Source: Phycisphaerae bacterium (GTDB taxonomy: Bacteria > Planctomycetota > Phycisphaerae > Phycisphaerales > Phycisphaeraceae). From it: a stretch of 64,000 nt of DNA. The stretch covers positions 1 to 64,000 of the forward strand of contig JAUHZU010000013.1 in assembly GCA_030425705.1 (NCBI GenBank), in the 5' to 3' direction. Made by a program: the position numbers and the translations under genes. The notes under the pieces were generated by a model. The model was not told the origin of the DNA. It worked only from the letters and a program-made list of their open reading frames with translations, and made no database searches. Positions 9,703-17,702 of the stretch are shown here, in pieces. The first letter of the stretch is position 1. The number at the start of each line of letters is the position of its first letter.

Positions 9703-12199
9703 GAAGATCGCGCGGTGGCTGCTGGTGCTGGCCGTCGCGATGACGGCGTCGCATATCGCGCACCGGCCGTTCTCGACGGCGTGGGCGCAGTCGGACGCCG
9801 AGCACCAGCAGTTCCTGTTTGCGTACAAGCTGCTGCAGCGGGGCGACCTGGCGGAAGCGGCGGCCGAGTTTGACGAGTACCTGGGCGCGTTCCCGCGTGG
9901 GGAGAAGCTGGGCGATGCGCAGTACTACCGGGCGCTCTTGCACCGCAAGGACGGCAGCAACGAGCGGGCGGCGGCGATGCTCGACGGCGCCGCCGAGCCG
10001 ACGCTCGTGCCCGGCTACGCGGTGGACCTGCTGCGCGGCCAGGTGCTCAGCGACCTGGACCGCTACGACGAGGCGCTGGTCGCGCTCGAGCGGATCGAGA
10101 CCGACGCGCTCGAGCCGCGGGTCGCGGTATCGGCGTACTACCTGCGCGGGTTGGCTTACCGCGGGGCGGACAACCTCGAGGCCGCGGCCGCCGCGCTGGC
10201 CGACGCCGCGGCGCTGGACACGCCCATGCGGGCGCGGGCGCTGCTGGACCTCGCGAAGGTGCAGGCGCTGATGGACGCGCCCGGCGAGGCGCTCACCACG
10301 CTGGACCGCTGCCTGGCTGTCGCCGACGCAGGCACCGCCCCCGAGGCCGCGCGCTTCGCCGGGGACCTCGCGTACAACCAGCCGGATTACGCCCGTGCGG
10401 TCGGGTACTACGGCACGGTCGTCGCGCGCTACCAGAGCTCCAACCACTTCGCGCCGTCGGTCACGGGCATGCTCTGGGCCCAGTTCGGCCAGGCGAAGTA
10501 CGACGAGCTGCTCACCACCTTCGAGCGCTTCCGCGAGGCGCTGCCCGTGCAGGACCGGATGGCGGCGTGGTACCTGGCGGGCTCGGCGGAGCAGGAGCTG
10601 GGGAACCACGAGCGCGCGGTCGCGCTCTTTACGCCGGTGTCGCGGGGCGACGGGTCCGTGCCGCTGCAGGAGAAGATCCTCTACAAACTCGCGGTGAGCC
10701 AGTACCACCTGGGCGAGCACGAGACGATGGCGCAGTCGATCTCGGCGCTGGGGCGGTACTTCCCGCAGTCGCCGCTGAAGGTGGACCTCGCGTTCCTGCA
10801 GGCGACGGCCGACGCCGAACGCGGTCAGGTGCAGCGGGGGGCGTCCCGCCTCAGCGCGTTCGTCGACGAAGGCCCCGGCACGCCGTACTACGCCCAGGCC
10901 CTGCTCCGCCGGGCGCACCTCTACGAGACCCACGGCCAGGCGGGCGCGGCGGCGCGCGACTACCGCGCCTACCTCGCGACGATCGAGGGCCACGACGCGA
11001 CGTCGATCCAGGCCGTCTTCCGCCTGATCGAGTTGAACACCGCGTTGGCCGAGCACGACGAAGCGAAGCAGCTGGCCGAGCAGGTGCTGTCGATCCGCGA
11101 GGCCGCGTTGCGGACCGCCGAGGTCGAGCAGGAGGCGCTGTACCGGTTGGCGGTCGCGGAGCGCTACCTGGGCCACCTCGATGCGGCGCTGGAGGCGCAC
11201 GACCGCCTGGCGGACCGGCACCCGCTGAATCCGTACCGGGCCGAGTCGTCCCTGGAGCGCGGGCTGATCCGCATGAACCTGGGCGACGCGGACCGCGGGG
11301 TGCCGATGCTGCTGGAGGCGGCGGGGTCCGAGTCGCTGCCGCTGCCCTCGCGGATCGAGGCGCTGCGCATCGCGGCGCAGCACTACGAAGACCGGGGCGA
11401 CAGCGACCTCGCGCTGATGCTGCGGCAGCAGATCCAGGAGGCGGCGGGCGTGGACGGGCTGTCAGACGGCGAGCGGTACTGGCTGGCGCAGACCGCGATG
11501 GAGGCGGGCGACGCCGAGGCGGCGCTGGGCTACCTCGACGGGCTGGAGGACGGGCGGGTCGGCGAGGATGCGGCGCTGCTGCGCGGGGTCGCGCTGCGGA
11601 CGGTGGGGGACCTGGACGCGTCGGCGCAGACCCTCGAAGAGCTCCGCGCGGTGAGCGAGCGGCTGACGCTCGACGCCTGGCTCGAGCTGGCGCGGACGCT
11701 TCGGGCACGCGGCGACGCGGCGGGCCGGCAGCAGGCCCTCGCCGAGCTGGCCGGGCTCATGAACACCGAACGCAGCCAGCGCATCGCGGCGCAGGCGCTC
11801 TATGAGTCCGGCGGCATCCGGCAGGAGCTCGCGGCGACCCAGCGCCAGCGCGGCGACCGGGACGCAGAACGCGAGCAACTCGCCGAGGCCCGCCGGGTCC
11901 TGAAGATGGTCGTGCTGCTGCACGCGGACCGCGCGGGCGACGACCTTGCCCAGCGGTCGTACCTCGAGCTGGTCGCGGTGGCCGACGCGATGGACGACCC
12001 CGAGCAGTCGGCCGGCCTGCTGAGCGAGTTGATCGACCGCTACCCGGAGACCGCCTTCGCCAAGTACGCCCGGGCCGAGCTGGCCGCCCGTACGGGCGAG
12101 ACCCCGCGTGCCGCGACGCTGCTGCGTGAGGTAATCGAGGAAACCGAAAATCAAGCCCTGCGCGAACGCGCCGAGGCCCTGCTGCGTCAGATCCGTTAG
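9668..12199 (+). CDS. Large secreted tetratricopeptide-repeat protein
   Basis: 843 residues. An N-terminal signal or anchor (WLLVLAVAMTASHIAHRPFSTAWAQ, cleavage likely after AWAQ near residue 40) puts the rest in the periplasm. The remainder is helical TPR-like repeats throughout, for example QFLFAYKLLQRGDLAEAAAEF, ...YYRALLHR..., AVALFTP..., ALYRLAVAERYLGHLDAALEAH, ending ALRERAEALLRQIR. No catalytic motif is seen. Position between the ExbBD-like motor genes and the TonB-like VWA gene (10 bases downstream) suggests a scaffold for that complex, possibly like the TPR partners in Tol-Pal or gliding machines; this is inference. The alternative in-frame start is 9689. Confidence 0.85.
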   Translation: MPDARCSMIDVRKIARWLLVLAVAMTASHIAHRPFSTAWAQSDAEHQQFLFAYKLLQRGDLAEAAAEFDEYLGAFPRGEKLGDAQYYRALLHRKDGSNERAAAMLDGAAEPTLVPGYAVDLLRGQVLSDLDRYDEALVALERIETDALEPRVAVSAYYLRGLAYRGADNLEAAAAALADAAALDTPMRARALLDLAKVQALMDAPGEALTTLDRCLAVADAGTAPEAARFAGDLAYNQPDYARAVGYYGTVVARYQSSNHFAPSVTGMLWAQFGQAKYDELLTTFERFREALPVQDRMAAWYLAGSAEQELGNHERAVALFTPVSRGDGSVPLQEKILYKLAVSQYHLGEHETMAQSISALGRYFPQSPLKVDLAFLQATADAERGQVQRGASRLSAFVDEGPGTPYYAQALLRRAHLYETHGQAGAAARDYRAYLATIEGHDATSIQAVFRLIELNTALAEHDEAKQLAEQVLSIREAALRTAEVEQEALYRLAVAERYLGHLDAALEAHDRLADRHPLNPYRAESSLERGLIRMNLGDADRGVPMLLEAAGSESLPLPSRIEALRIAAQHYEDRGDSDLALMLRQQIQEAAGVDGLSDGERYWLAQTAMEAGDAEAALGYLDGLEDGRVGEDAALLRGVALRTVGDLDASAQTLEELRAVSERLTLDAWLELARTLRARGDAAGRQQALAELAGLMNTERSQRIAAQALYESGGIRQELAATQRQRGDRDAEREQLAEARRVLKMVVLLHADRAGDDLAQRSYLELVAVADAMDDPEQSAGLLSELIDRYPETAFAKYARAELAARTGETPRAATLLREVIEETENQALRERAEALLRQIR

Positions 12200-12209
12200 G
12201 CCCCAGACC

Positions 12210-13961
12210 ATGCCCACCAAGAAGCCCGACCATTACGAACCCAGCAAGCTGGTGACCGCGCCGGGGCGTGTCCTCACCGCGGGGCTGGCGCTGAGCGTGG
12301 TGCTGCACGCGGGCGTCGGGGCGTGGGCGTGGGACAAGGCGCTGACCGACCGGGTCGCGTTCGACGAGCCGCAGGAGCCGGCCCGGATCAAGCGGGCGAC
12401 GCAGGACTACCTGGGCGTGTCGCTGACCGAGCAGGGCTTCGACGAGCCGATCGCCGGGCCGACCGCGCAGGAGATGAGCCAGATGCTGCTGGACGCGCCC
12501 CCGCCGGCGCTGGGCGGCGACCCGCTGGAGCTGGAACTCGAGTTGCGACCCGTCGAGGAGACGTTCGAGGGCATGTCCGGCGGGCTGGAGATCGATCTGC
12601 CGGCGTTCGAGTTGGACGGGGACGTGCTCTCGTCGCTAGAGAACCGCCCGGACGAGTTGGACTACAACCAGGGCGACCTGCCGGGCGACGGCGGCGGCAG
12701 TGGGCGGTCCGGCAGGGGCACGGGCAGCGCCGGGCTCGCGGGAGACGCGCTGGGCAACGCGGGCAGCGCGCCGCGCCGCACGGGGGGCGGCTCGTTGGTG
12801 GAACGGCCCGCGTTGGACGGCCCAAGCGGCGGGCCCGAGCCGATGGCCGACACCCAGCCCGGGCTCGAGGCGCTGCCGATCGACTTTGTCGACCTCGCAC
12901 TCAGCGACACGACCGAGATCGTGGTCCCCGAGAACCTGGACAACGACTTCGCCTACCGCGTCACAACGTACACACCTACCGACCGCCGCGGCCGGGCTAT
13001 CGAGGACGGCTACTTCCGCGTGGACATCACCGCCCAGCGCTCGCTGCGCAAGCTCGCGACGAGCCCCAAGGACGTGATCTTCATCATCGACACGTCCTCC
13101 AGCGTCCCGGCCGACTGGGTCGCGGAGGTGACACGCGGCGTGCGCGAGTCGCTGGTCACGCTTAACGAGGGCGACCGGTTCAACATCGTGCTGTTTAACG
13201 ACCGGGTCAGCCTGCTGTCCGAGGACGGCGTTTTGGACGCGACGCCCGAGCACTTCGCGATGGCACGCACGTTCCTGGCCGAGGCCGAGTCGGTCGGCTA
13301 CACCGACGTGAACGCCGCGATGCGCCAGCTCCTGGTCCGCGATGTTGACCCGAACCGGGTGTACGACCTGGTGCTCATCTCCGACGGCCAGTCGACCCGC
13401 GGCGTCACCAGCACCCGCGACCTGATCAACCTCATCACCCGCGACAACGACATGGTCGCGAGCATCTACTGCGTCGGCGTCGCGCCGCAGCAGAACCGCG
13501 AGCTGCTCAACTTCCTGGCGTACCGCAACCGCGGCTTCTCCGTCTACGCCGACCGCAGGGAAGACGCCGCCCGCGTCGTTGGCGACCTGATGAGCCGGCT
13601 GCGCTACCCGATCATCCAGAACGTTACCCTCGACGTCGCCGGGCTGGACGGCAACACGGTCTACCCCATCGACCTGCCCAACATCCACCAGGGCGAGACG
13701 TTCAGCGTCTACGGCCGGTTCGCCGACGCCGACGAGTTCACCATGCAGATCACCGGCAACAGCGGCGGCCGGGGCGTGTCGTTCACCTTCACCCGCGACC
13801 TGGACCTCGCGCCCGTCGGCGACGACGCCATCGCGACCCGCTGGGCGTTCTGGAAGCTGCACGCGCTGTACAGCCGCATCATCCAGGAGGGCGAGCAGCC
13901 CGCGCTCCTCGACGAGGTCCAGCGCCTGCGCGAACGTTACGGCCTGCGCACGCTCTACTAG
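12210..13961 (+). CDS. TonB-like anchor fused to a von Willebrand A domain
   Basis: 583 residues. A short basic cytoplasmic start is followed by one membrane helix with LSVVLHAGVGAWAW: Ser29 and His33 match the S-x3-H signature by which TonB/TolA engage ExbB/TolQ. Residues ~45-250 are an acidic, Gly/Pro-rich periplasmic region with no clear fold. Residues ~255-460 are an inter-alpha-trypsin/VWA module with a complete MIDAS: DTSSS (Asp294, Ser296, Ser298), Thr in GYTDVNAAM, and ISDGQS. A beta-rich C-terminal part (~465-560) and a helix follow. It is last in the ExbB-ExbD-TPR cluster. The likely role is a force-transducing envelope protein with a metal-dependent binding head; the ligand is unknown. 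Confidence 0.85.
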   Translation: MPTKKPDHYEPSKLVTAPGRVLTAGLALSVVLHAGVGAWAWDKALTDRVAFDEPQEPARIKRATQDYLGVSLTEQGFDEPIAGPTAQEMSQMLLDAPPPALGGDPLELELELRPVEETFEGMSGGLEIDLPAFELDGDVLSSLENRPDELDYNQGDLPGDGGGSGRSGRGTGSAGLAGDALGNAGSAPRRTGGGSLVERPALDGPSGGPEPMADTQPGLEALPIDFVDLALSDTTEIVVPENLDNDFAYRVTTYTPTDRRGRAIEDGYFRVDITAQRSLRKLATSPKDVIFIIDTSSSVPADWVAEVTRGVRESLVTLNEGDRFNIVLFNDRVSLLSEDGVLDATPEHFAMARTFLAEAESVGYTDVNAAMRQLLVRDVDPNRVYDLVLISDGQSTRGVTSTRDLINLITRDNDMVASIYCVGVAPQQNRELLNFLAYRNRGFSVYADRREDAARVVGDLMSRLRYPIIQNVTLDVAGLDGNTVYPIDLPNIHQGETFSVYGRFADADEFTMQITGNSGGRGVSFTFTRDLDLAPVGDDAIATRWAFWKLHALYSRIIQEGEQPALLDEVQRLRERYGLRTLY

Positions 13962-14135
13962 GCGGTCTCAGCCTCAGTTTCATCTCGCTTAGCACGACCC
14001 TTGTGCCTCTTATGCGAGTCATGGCAGAAGCCCAGCACTCGACGACCAGGTGGCCCGGGAACCCCGCGCCGGTTGATGCGTCTATCGCTGGAGCCGACCG
14101 TCCACGAATACACAGCCCCGATCTGGAGCGATACG

Positions 14136-15425
14136 ATGCCCACCCACGACGCCTTGTTCACCACCGCCGTCCTCGCCGGAGCCCTGATGGTGTCCCCCGC
14201 AGACACCGCCCGCGCCGAGGCCGCGCCGCCGCCCGACGACTGGGGCACACAGGTGGTCGCGGAAGGAAGCAACGGCCTGGCCGTGAACGTCTACCGCGAA
14301 CTGGCCGGGCAGGCGGCGGGTGGCAACGTCTTCTTCTCGCCGCTGAGCATCTCCGCGGCGTTGTCGCTGACCTACGAGGGCGCGGTAGGCGACACGATGC
14401 TCGAGTTCGAGCACGTCTTGGGCATCCCCTCGGACACGCTGGGCGACTGGGGCCGGCCGCAGTACCACCAGGCTATGTCCCAAGTGCTGGGCCTGCTCAA
14501 CGGCGCGGACAAGCCCTACGAACTGTCCGTCGCCAACGCGTTGTACGGCGAGCAGACGATGCCCTTCAACCCGCGCTTCGTCGCGGAGCTGAGTGAGCAC
14601 TACGACGCGGGGCTCGAGCTGGTGGACTTCAAGGGCCGGCCCGACGCGCAGCGCGAGCGCATCAACCACTGGGTCGCCGATTGCACGCACGACCGCATCC
14701 AGGACCTGATGCCTGAAGGGTCGGTCGACCCGCTGACCCGCCTGGTGCTGGTCAACGCGCTGTACTTCAAGGCCCGGTGGGCCAACACGTTCTCCGAACG
14801 CGCGACACAGGACGCCGCGTTCTACCTGCTGCCCGACGAGGCGGGGCCGGCCGAGCCGAGCGTGCAGGTGCCGCTGATGCGCCACCACGAGGAGCGTTTC
14901 GCCTACGGCGACTTCGACGGCTACGACGCGCTGGAGCTGCGCTACCAGGGACGGGACCTGTCGATGGTCGTGCTGCTCCCGGACACCCGCGATGGCTTGG
15001 CGGCGCTCGAGGCACAGTTGTCCCACGAGTTGATCGCGCAGACCCTCGAAGGCATGTCGGTGCAGACGGCCAATGTCTGGCTGCCCAAGTGGGAGATGAC
15101 GCTGGACTACGACCTCATCCCCGTGCTGCAGGCGCTGGGGATGGAGTGGGCGTTCGATGCCGAACGTGCCGACTTCCGCGGCATCTGCGACTCGGCGGAG
15201 GGCGAGGAGCTCTACATCACCGGCGTGTTCCACAAGGCCTTCATCGCGGTCGATGAAGTGGGCACCGAGGCCGCCGCGGCCACCGCGGTCGCGGTCGGCG
15301 CGCTTTCTGCGGCACCGCCCCGCGAGGTCGTCGACTTCCGCGCCGACCACCCGTTTGTCTACTTCATCCGCGACAACCGCTCGGGCGTGATCCTGTTCAT
15401 GGGCCGGGTCACCGACCCGTCGTAG
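14136..15425 (+). CDS. Secreted serpin, probable protease inhibitor
   Basis: 429 residues. A signal peptide (about 1-27, ending ADTARAEA) precedes a full serpin fold: NVFFSPLSISAALSLTYEGA, LVLVNALYFKARWANTF, and near the C-terminus FHKAFIAVDEVGTEAAAAT plus ADHPFVYFIRDNRSGVILFMGRV. The hinge GTEAAAAT (from Gly376 = P15) has small residues throughout, as in inhibitory serpins. Counting from it places P1-P1' at Leu390-Ser391, as in alpha-1-antichymotrypsin, predicting inhibition of chymotrypsin- or elastase-like enzymes. ATG 14136 follows GGAG and starts the signal peptide. It is a single gene; the target is unknown. Confidence 0.94.
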   Translation: MPTHDALFTTAVLAGALMVSPADTARAEAAPPPDDWGTQVVAEGSNGLAVNVYRELAGQAAGGNVFFSPLSISAALSLTYEGAVGDTMLEFEHVLGIPSDTLGDWGRPQYHQAMSQVLGLLNGADKPYELSVANALYGEQTMPFNPRFVAELSEHYDAGLELVDFKGRPDAQRERINHWVADCTHDRIQDLMPEGSVDPLTRLVLVNALYFKARWANTFSERATQDAAFYLLPDEAGPAEPSVQVPLMRHHEERFAYGDFDGYDALELRYQGRDLSMVVLLPDTRDGLAALEAQLSHELIAQTLEGMSVQTANVWLPKWEMTLDYDLIPVLQALGMEWAFDAERADFRGICDSAEGEELYITGVFHKAFIAVDEVGTEAAAATAVAVGALSAAPPREVVDFRADHPFVYFIRDNRSGVILFMGRVTDPS

Positions 15426-15498
15426 GCACCGGCCGCGGCCCCGGCTTGTGCGATGCTTCCGGCGCGGCGATTATGGTGGGCCCGCCGAGGAGCCCGCC

Positions 15499-17199
15499 AT
15501 GAAGATGCTTTGCCGCCTGATGGCCGTTGTGTTTCTTTTGCCCGCCACGCTGCCGTGCGTTGCGCAGGACGACGCGCCGCCGCTTAACATCGTCTGGCTC
15601 GTCGTCGAAGACATGAGCCCCTGGCTGCCGTGCTACGGCGACGACACCGTGCCCACGCCCAACCTCGACCGGCTTGCCGCCGAGGGCGTGCGCTACACCA
15701 ACGCCTTCGCCACATCGCCCGTCTGTGCCCCGGCCCGCTCGTCCATCATCACGAGCATGTTCGCGACCCGCATCGGCTCGATGCAGATGCGCAACAACAG
15801 CCCCAGCCCCGCTGCGCTCCAGGCCGACCCCGACGCCTACAAAGACATCCCCGGCTACGAGGCCGTGCCCCCCGCGTTTGTCCGCTGCTTCCCCGAGCAC
15901 CTCCGCGCGGCCGGGTACTACTGCACCAACAACAGCAAGCAGGACTACCAGTTCCGCTGTCCGGTCGGCGTGTGGGACGCGTCCAGCGGCCAGGCGCACT
16001 GGCGCGACCGCGGGGAGGGGCAGCCGTTCTTCGCCGTCTTCAACCACGGCGGTACGCACGAGAGCAAGGCCTTCCCCAACGCGCGCCGCCGGCCCGAGGT
16101 AGTCGCGACCGAGGATGTGCCGATCCCGCCGTTCTACCCCGACACGCCCGCGGTCCGCGACGCGCTCGCCCGCACCTACAACAACATCGCCGCGATGGAT
16201 GTGTGGGTCGGCCAACGCCTGCAGGAGCTTGAAGACGCCGGGCTGCTGGACACGACGATCGTCATGTTCTACTCCGACCACGGCGTCGGGCTGCCGCGCG
16301 GGAAACGCTCGTGCTACGACACCGGCACACGCGTGCCGCTGATCGTGCGCTACCCCGACGGGCAGGACGCCGGGACGACCGACGACACCGTGGTGAGTTT
16401 CGTGGACTTCGGGCCGACCGTGCTGTCCCTCGCGGGCATCGAGCCGGACGACCGCCTGGACGGCACGCCGTTCCTCGGTGACTTCGCCTACGAGCGTGGC
16501 GACGACCGCGCCGGCCACGCCTTCAGCCACGCCGACCGGTTCGACGCGGTCTACGACCGGGTCCGCAGCGTGAGCGACGGCCGATACCGCTACGTTCGCA
16601 ACTACATCACCGACCAGCCGTACCTCATCGCCAACGCCTACCGCGAGCGGATCCCGATGACGGCCGACCTCTACGCCTTGCGAGAGCCCGGCGCGCAGAC
16701 GACGCCCGAGCAGTGGCAGATGGCGGCGACCCTGCGGCCCGAAGAAGAGTTTTACGACACCCTGCAGGACCCCTGGGAGGTGCGCAACCTGATCGACGAC
16801 CCGGCGCATGCCGAGCGCATCACCGCACTGCGCGCGACGCTCGACACGTGGATCGAGGACACCGGTGACCTCGGCTTTGTCTTGCCCGAGACGGTGCTGG
16901 TCCGCGAGCACCTCTGGCCCCCCGACGGGGAGCAGCCGACCACCGCCCGGCCGGAGGTGGACTACGAGATCCTCCGCCAGGGGCCGAGCGGCATGTTCTA
17001 CCGCTTCACGATCACCTGCTCCACCGAAGGCGCGTCGATCGCGTACCGGCTGGGCACGAGCCGACGCGAGATGGGCCCGTGGCAGGTCTACAGCGGCGGC
17101 CCGGTCTCGACGCCGGCGAACATGCGCTTCCTCGAGGTCAACGCCCACCGCATCGGCTACAAGCCCAGCGAGCACGGCACGCTGCTGGGGGGTGAGTAG
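15499..17199 (+). CDS. Secreted arylsulfatase-family hydrolase
   Basis: 566 residues with a signal peptide (to about VAQ23). The formylglycine site is CAPAR (Cys76-Arg80) inside SPVCAPARSSIITS; metal-binding Asp39 lies in VEDMS, and the second metal pair in FYSDHGVGLPRGK. This fits type I sulfatases of planctomycetes that attack sulfated polysaccharides. The C-terminal ~80 residues form an extra beta domain (GMFYRFTITCSTEGASIAYRLG). A formylglycine-generating enzyme or anaerobic maturase must be elsewhere. GAGGAG precedes ATG 15499. It ends one base before dtd. The substrate is unknown. Confidence 0.93.
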   Translation: MKMLCRLMAVVFLLPATLPCVAQDDAPPLNIVWLVVEDMSPWLPCYGDDTVPTPNLDRLAAEGVRYTNAFATSPVCAPARSSIITSMFATRIGSMQMRNNSPSPAALQADPDAYKDIPGYEAVPPAFVRCFPEHLRAAGYYCTNNSKQDYQFRCPVGVWDASSGQAHWRDRGEGQPFFAVFNHGGTHESKAFPNARRRPEVVATEDVPIPPFYPDTPAVRDALARTYNNIAAMDVWVGQRLQELEDAGLLDTTIVMFYSDHGVGLPRGKRSCYDTGTRVPLIVRYPDGQDAGTTDDTVVSFVDFGPTVLSLAGIEPDDRLDGTPFLGDFAYERGDDRAGHAFSHADRFDAVYDRVRSVSDGRYRYVRNYITDQPYLIANAYRERIPMTADLYALREPGAQTTPEQWQMAATLRPEEEFYDTLQDPWEVRNLIDDPAHAERITALRATLDTWIEDTGDLGFVLPETVLVREHLWPPDGEQPTTARPEVDYEILRQGPSGMFYRFTITCSTEGASIAYRLGTSRREMGPWQVYSGGPVSTPANMRFLEVNAHRIGYKPSEHGTLLGGE

Positions 17200-17200
17200 C

Positions 17201-17647
17201 GTGCGCGTGCTGCTGCAACGCGTGTCACAGGCGTCGGTCGTCGTCGAAAGCCAGACTGTCGGCGAGATCGGGCGCGGCTACCTGCTGCTGGTCGGGATCG
17301 GCAAGCACGATTCGGCGGAGCTGGCCGAACGCCTGGCAAAGAAAGTCGTGAACCTCCGGCTGTTCCCCAACGAAGAAGGCAAGTTCGACCGTTCGCTGCT
17401 GGACATCGCCGGCGACGCGTTGGTGGTGTCACAGTTCACGCTCTACGGCAACGCGAAGAAGGGCAACCGCCCGAGCTTCGTTGAGGCCGCGCCGCCGGAG
17501 GTAGCGTCGCCGCTGTGTGACCACTTCGCGCAAGCCCTGCGCGATCAGCGCGTCTTGCGCGTCGAGACGGGGCGGTTTGGCGCACACATGGACGTGACCC
17601 TCTGCAACGACGGCCCGGTGACGCTGTGGCTGGATAGCGATGCGTAA
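17201..17647 (+). CDS. dtd: D-aminoacyl-tRNA deacylase
   Basis: Hydrolyses D-amino acids from mischarged tRNA. It is a 148-residue single-domain DTD. Signatures are MRVLLQRVSQASV at the start, the catalytic-pocket motif SQFTLYG, NRPSF, and the cross-subunit NDGPVT near the C-terminus, with GRFGAHMDV before it. GTG start one base after the sulfatase stop, with GGGGGGTGAG immediately upstream, so it is probably translated from the same message. Confidence 0.97.
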   Translation: MRVLLQRVSQASVVVESQTVGEIGRGYLLLVGIGKHDSAELAERLAKKVVNLRLFPNEEGKFDRSLLDIAGDALVVSQFTLYGNAKKGNRPSFVEAAPPEVASPLCDHFAQALRDQRVLRVETGRFGAHMDVTLCNDGPVTLWLDSDA

Positions 17648-17702
17648 GGTGCTTGGGCGGTGGTGTGTGTCGCGCGTCCGTGAGCGCAGCCCACCGCGTC
17701 CC

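Noticed and set aside
9350-11383. A 677-codon open frame antisense to the TPR gene
   Set aside because: High GC leaves few stops in the opposite strand. The product is low-complexity Arg/Gln/Leu/Val-rich with no domain, while the sense frame has a signal peptide and TPR repeats. Long antisense frames at 12636-13862, 14082-15350, 15409-17175 and 17640-19373 were rejected for the same reason.
13962-14135. A small minus-strand gene between the VWA and serpin genes
   Set aside because: The possible frame is Lys/Arg-rich and lies mostly antisense to the serpin signal region, with no start or ribosome site that fits.
15499-17199. A polysaccharide utilisation locus around the sulfatase
   Set aside because: Only one sulfatase is present with a serpin and dtd beside it; no SusC/D-like, transporter or glycoside hydrolase genes adjoin.
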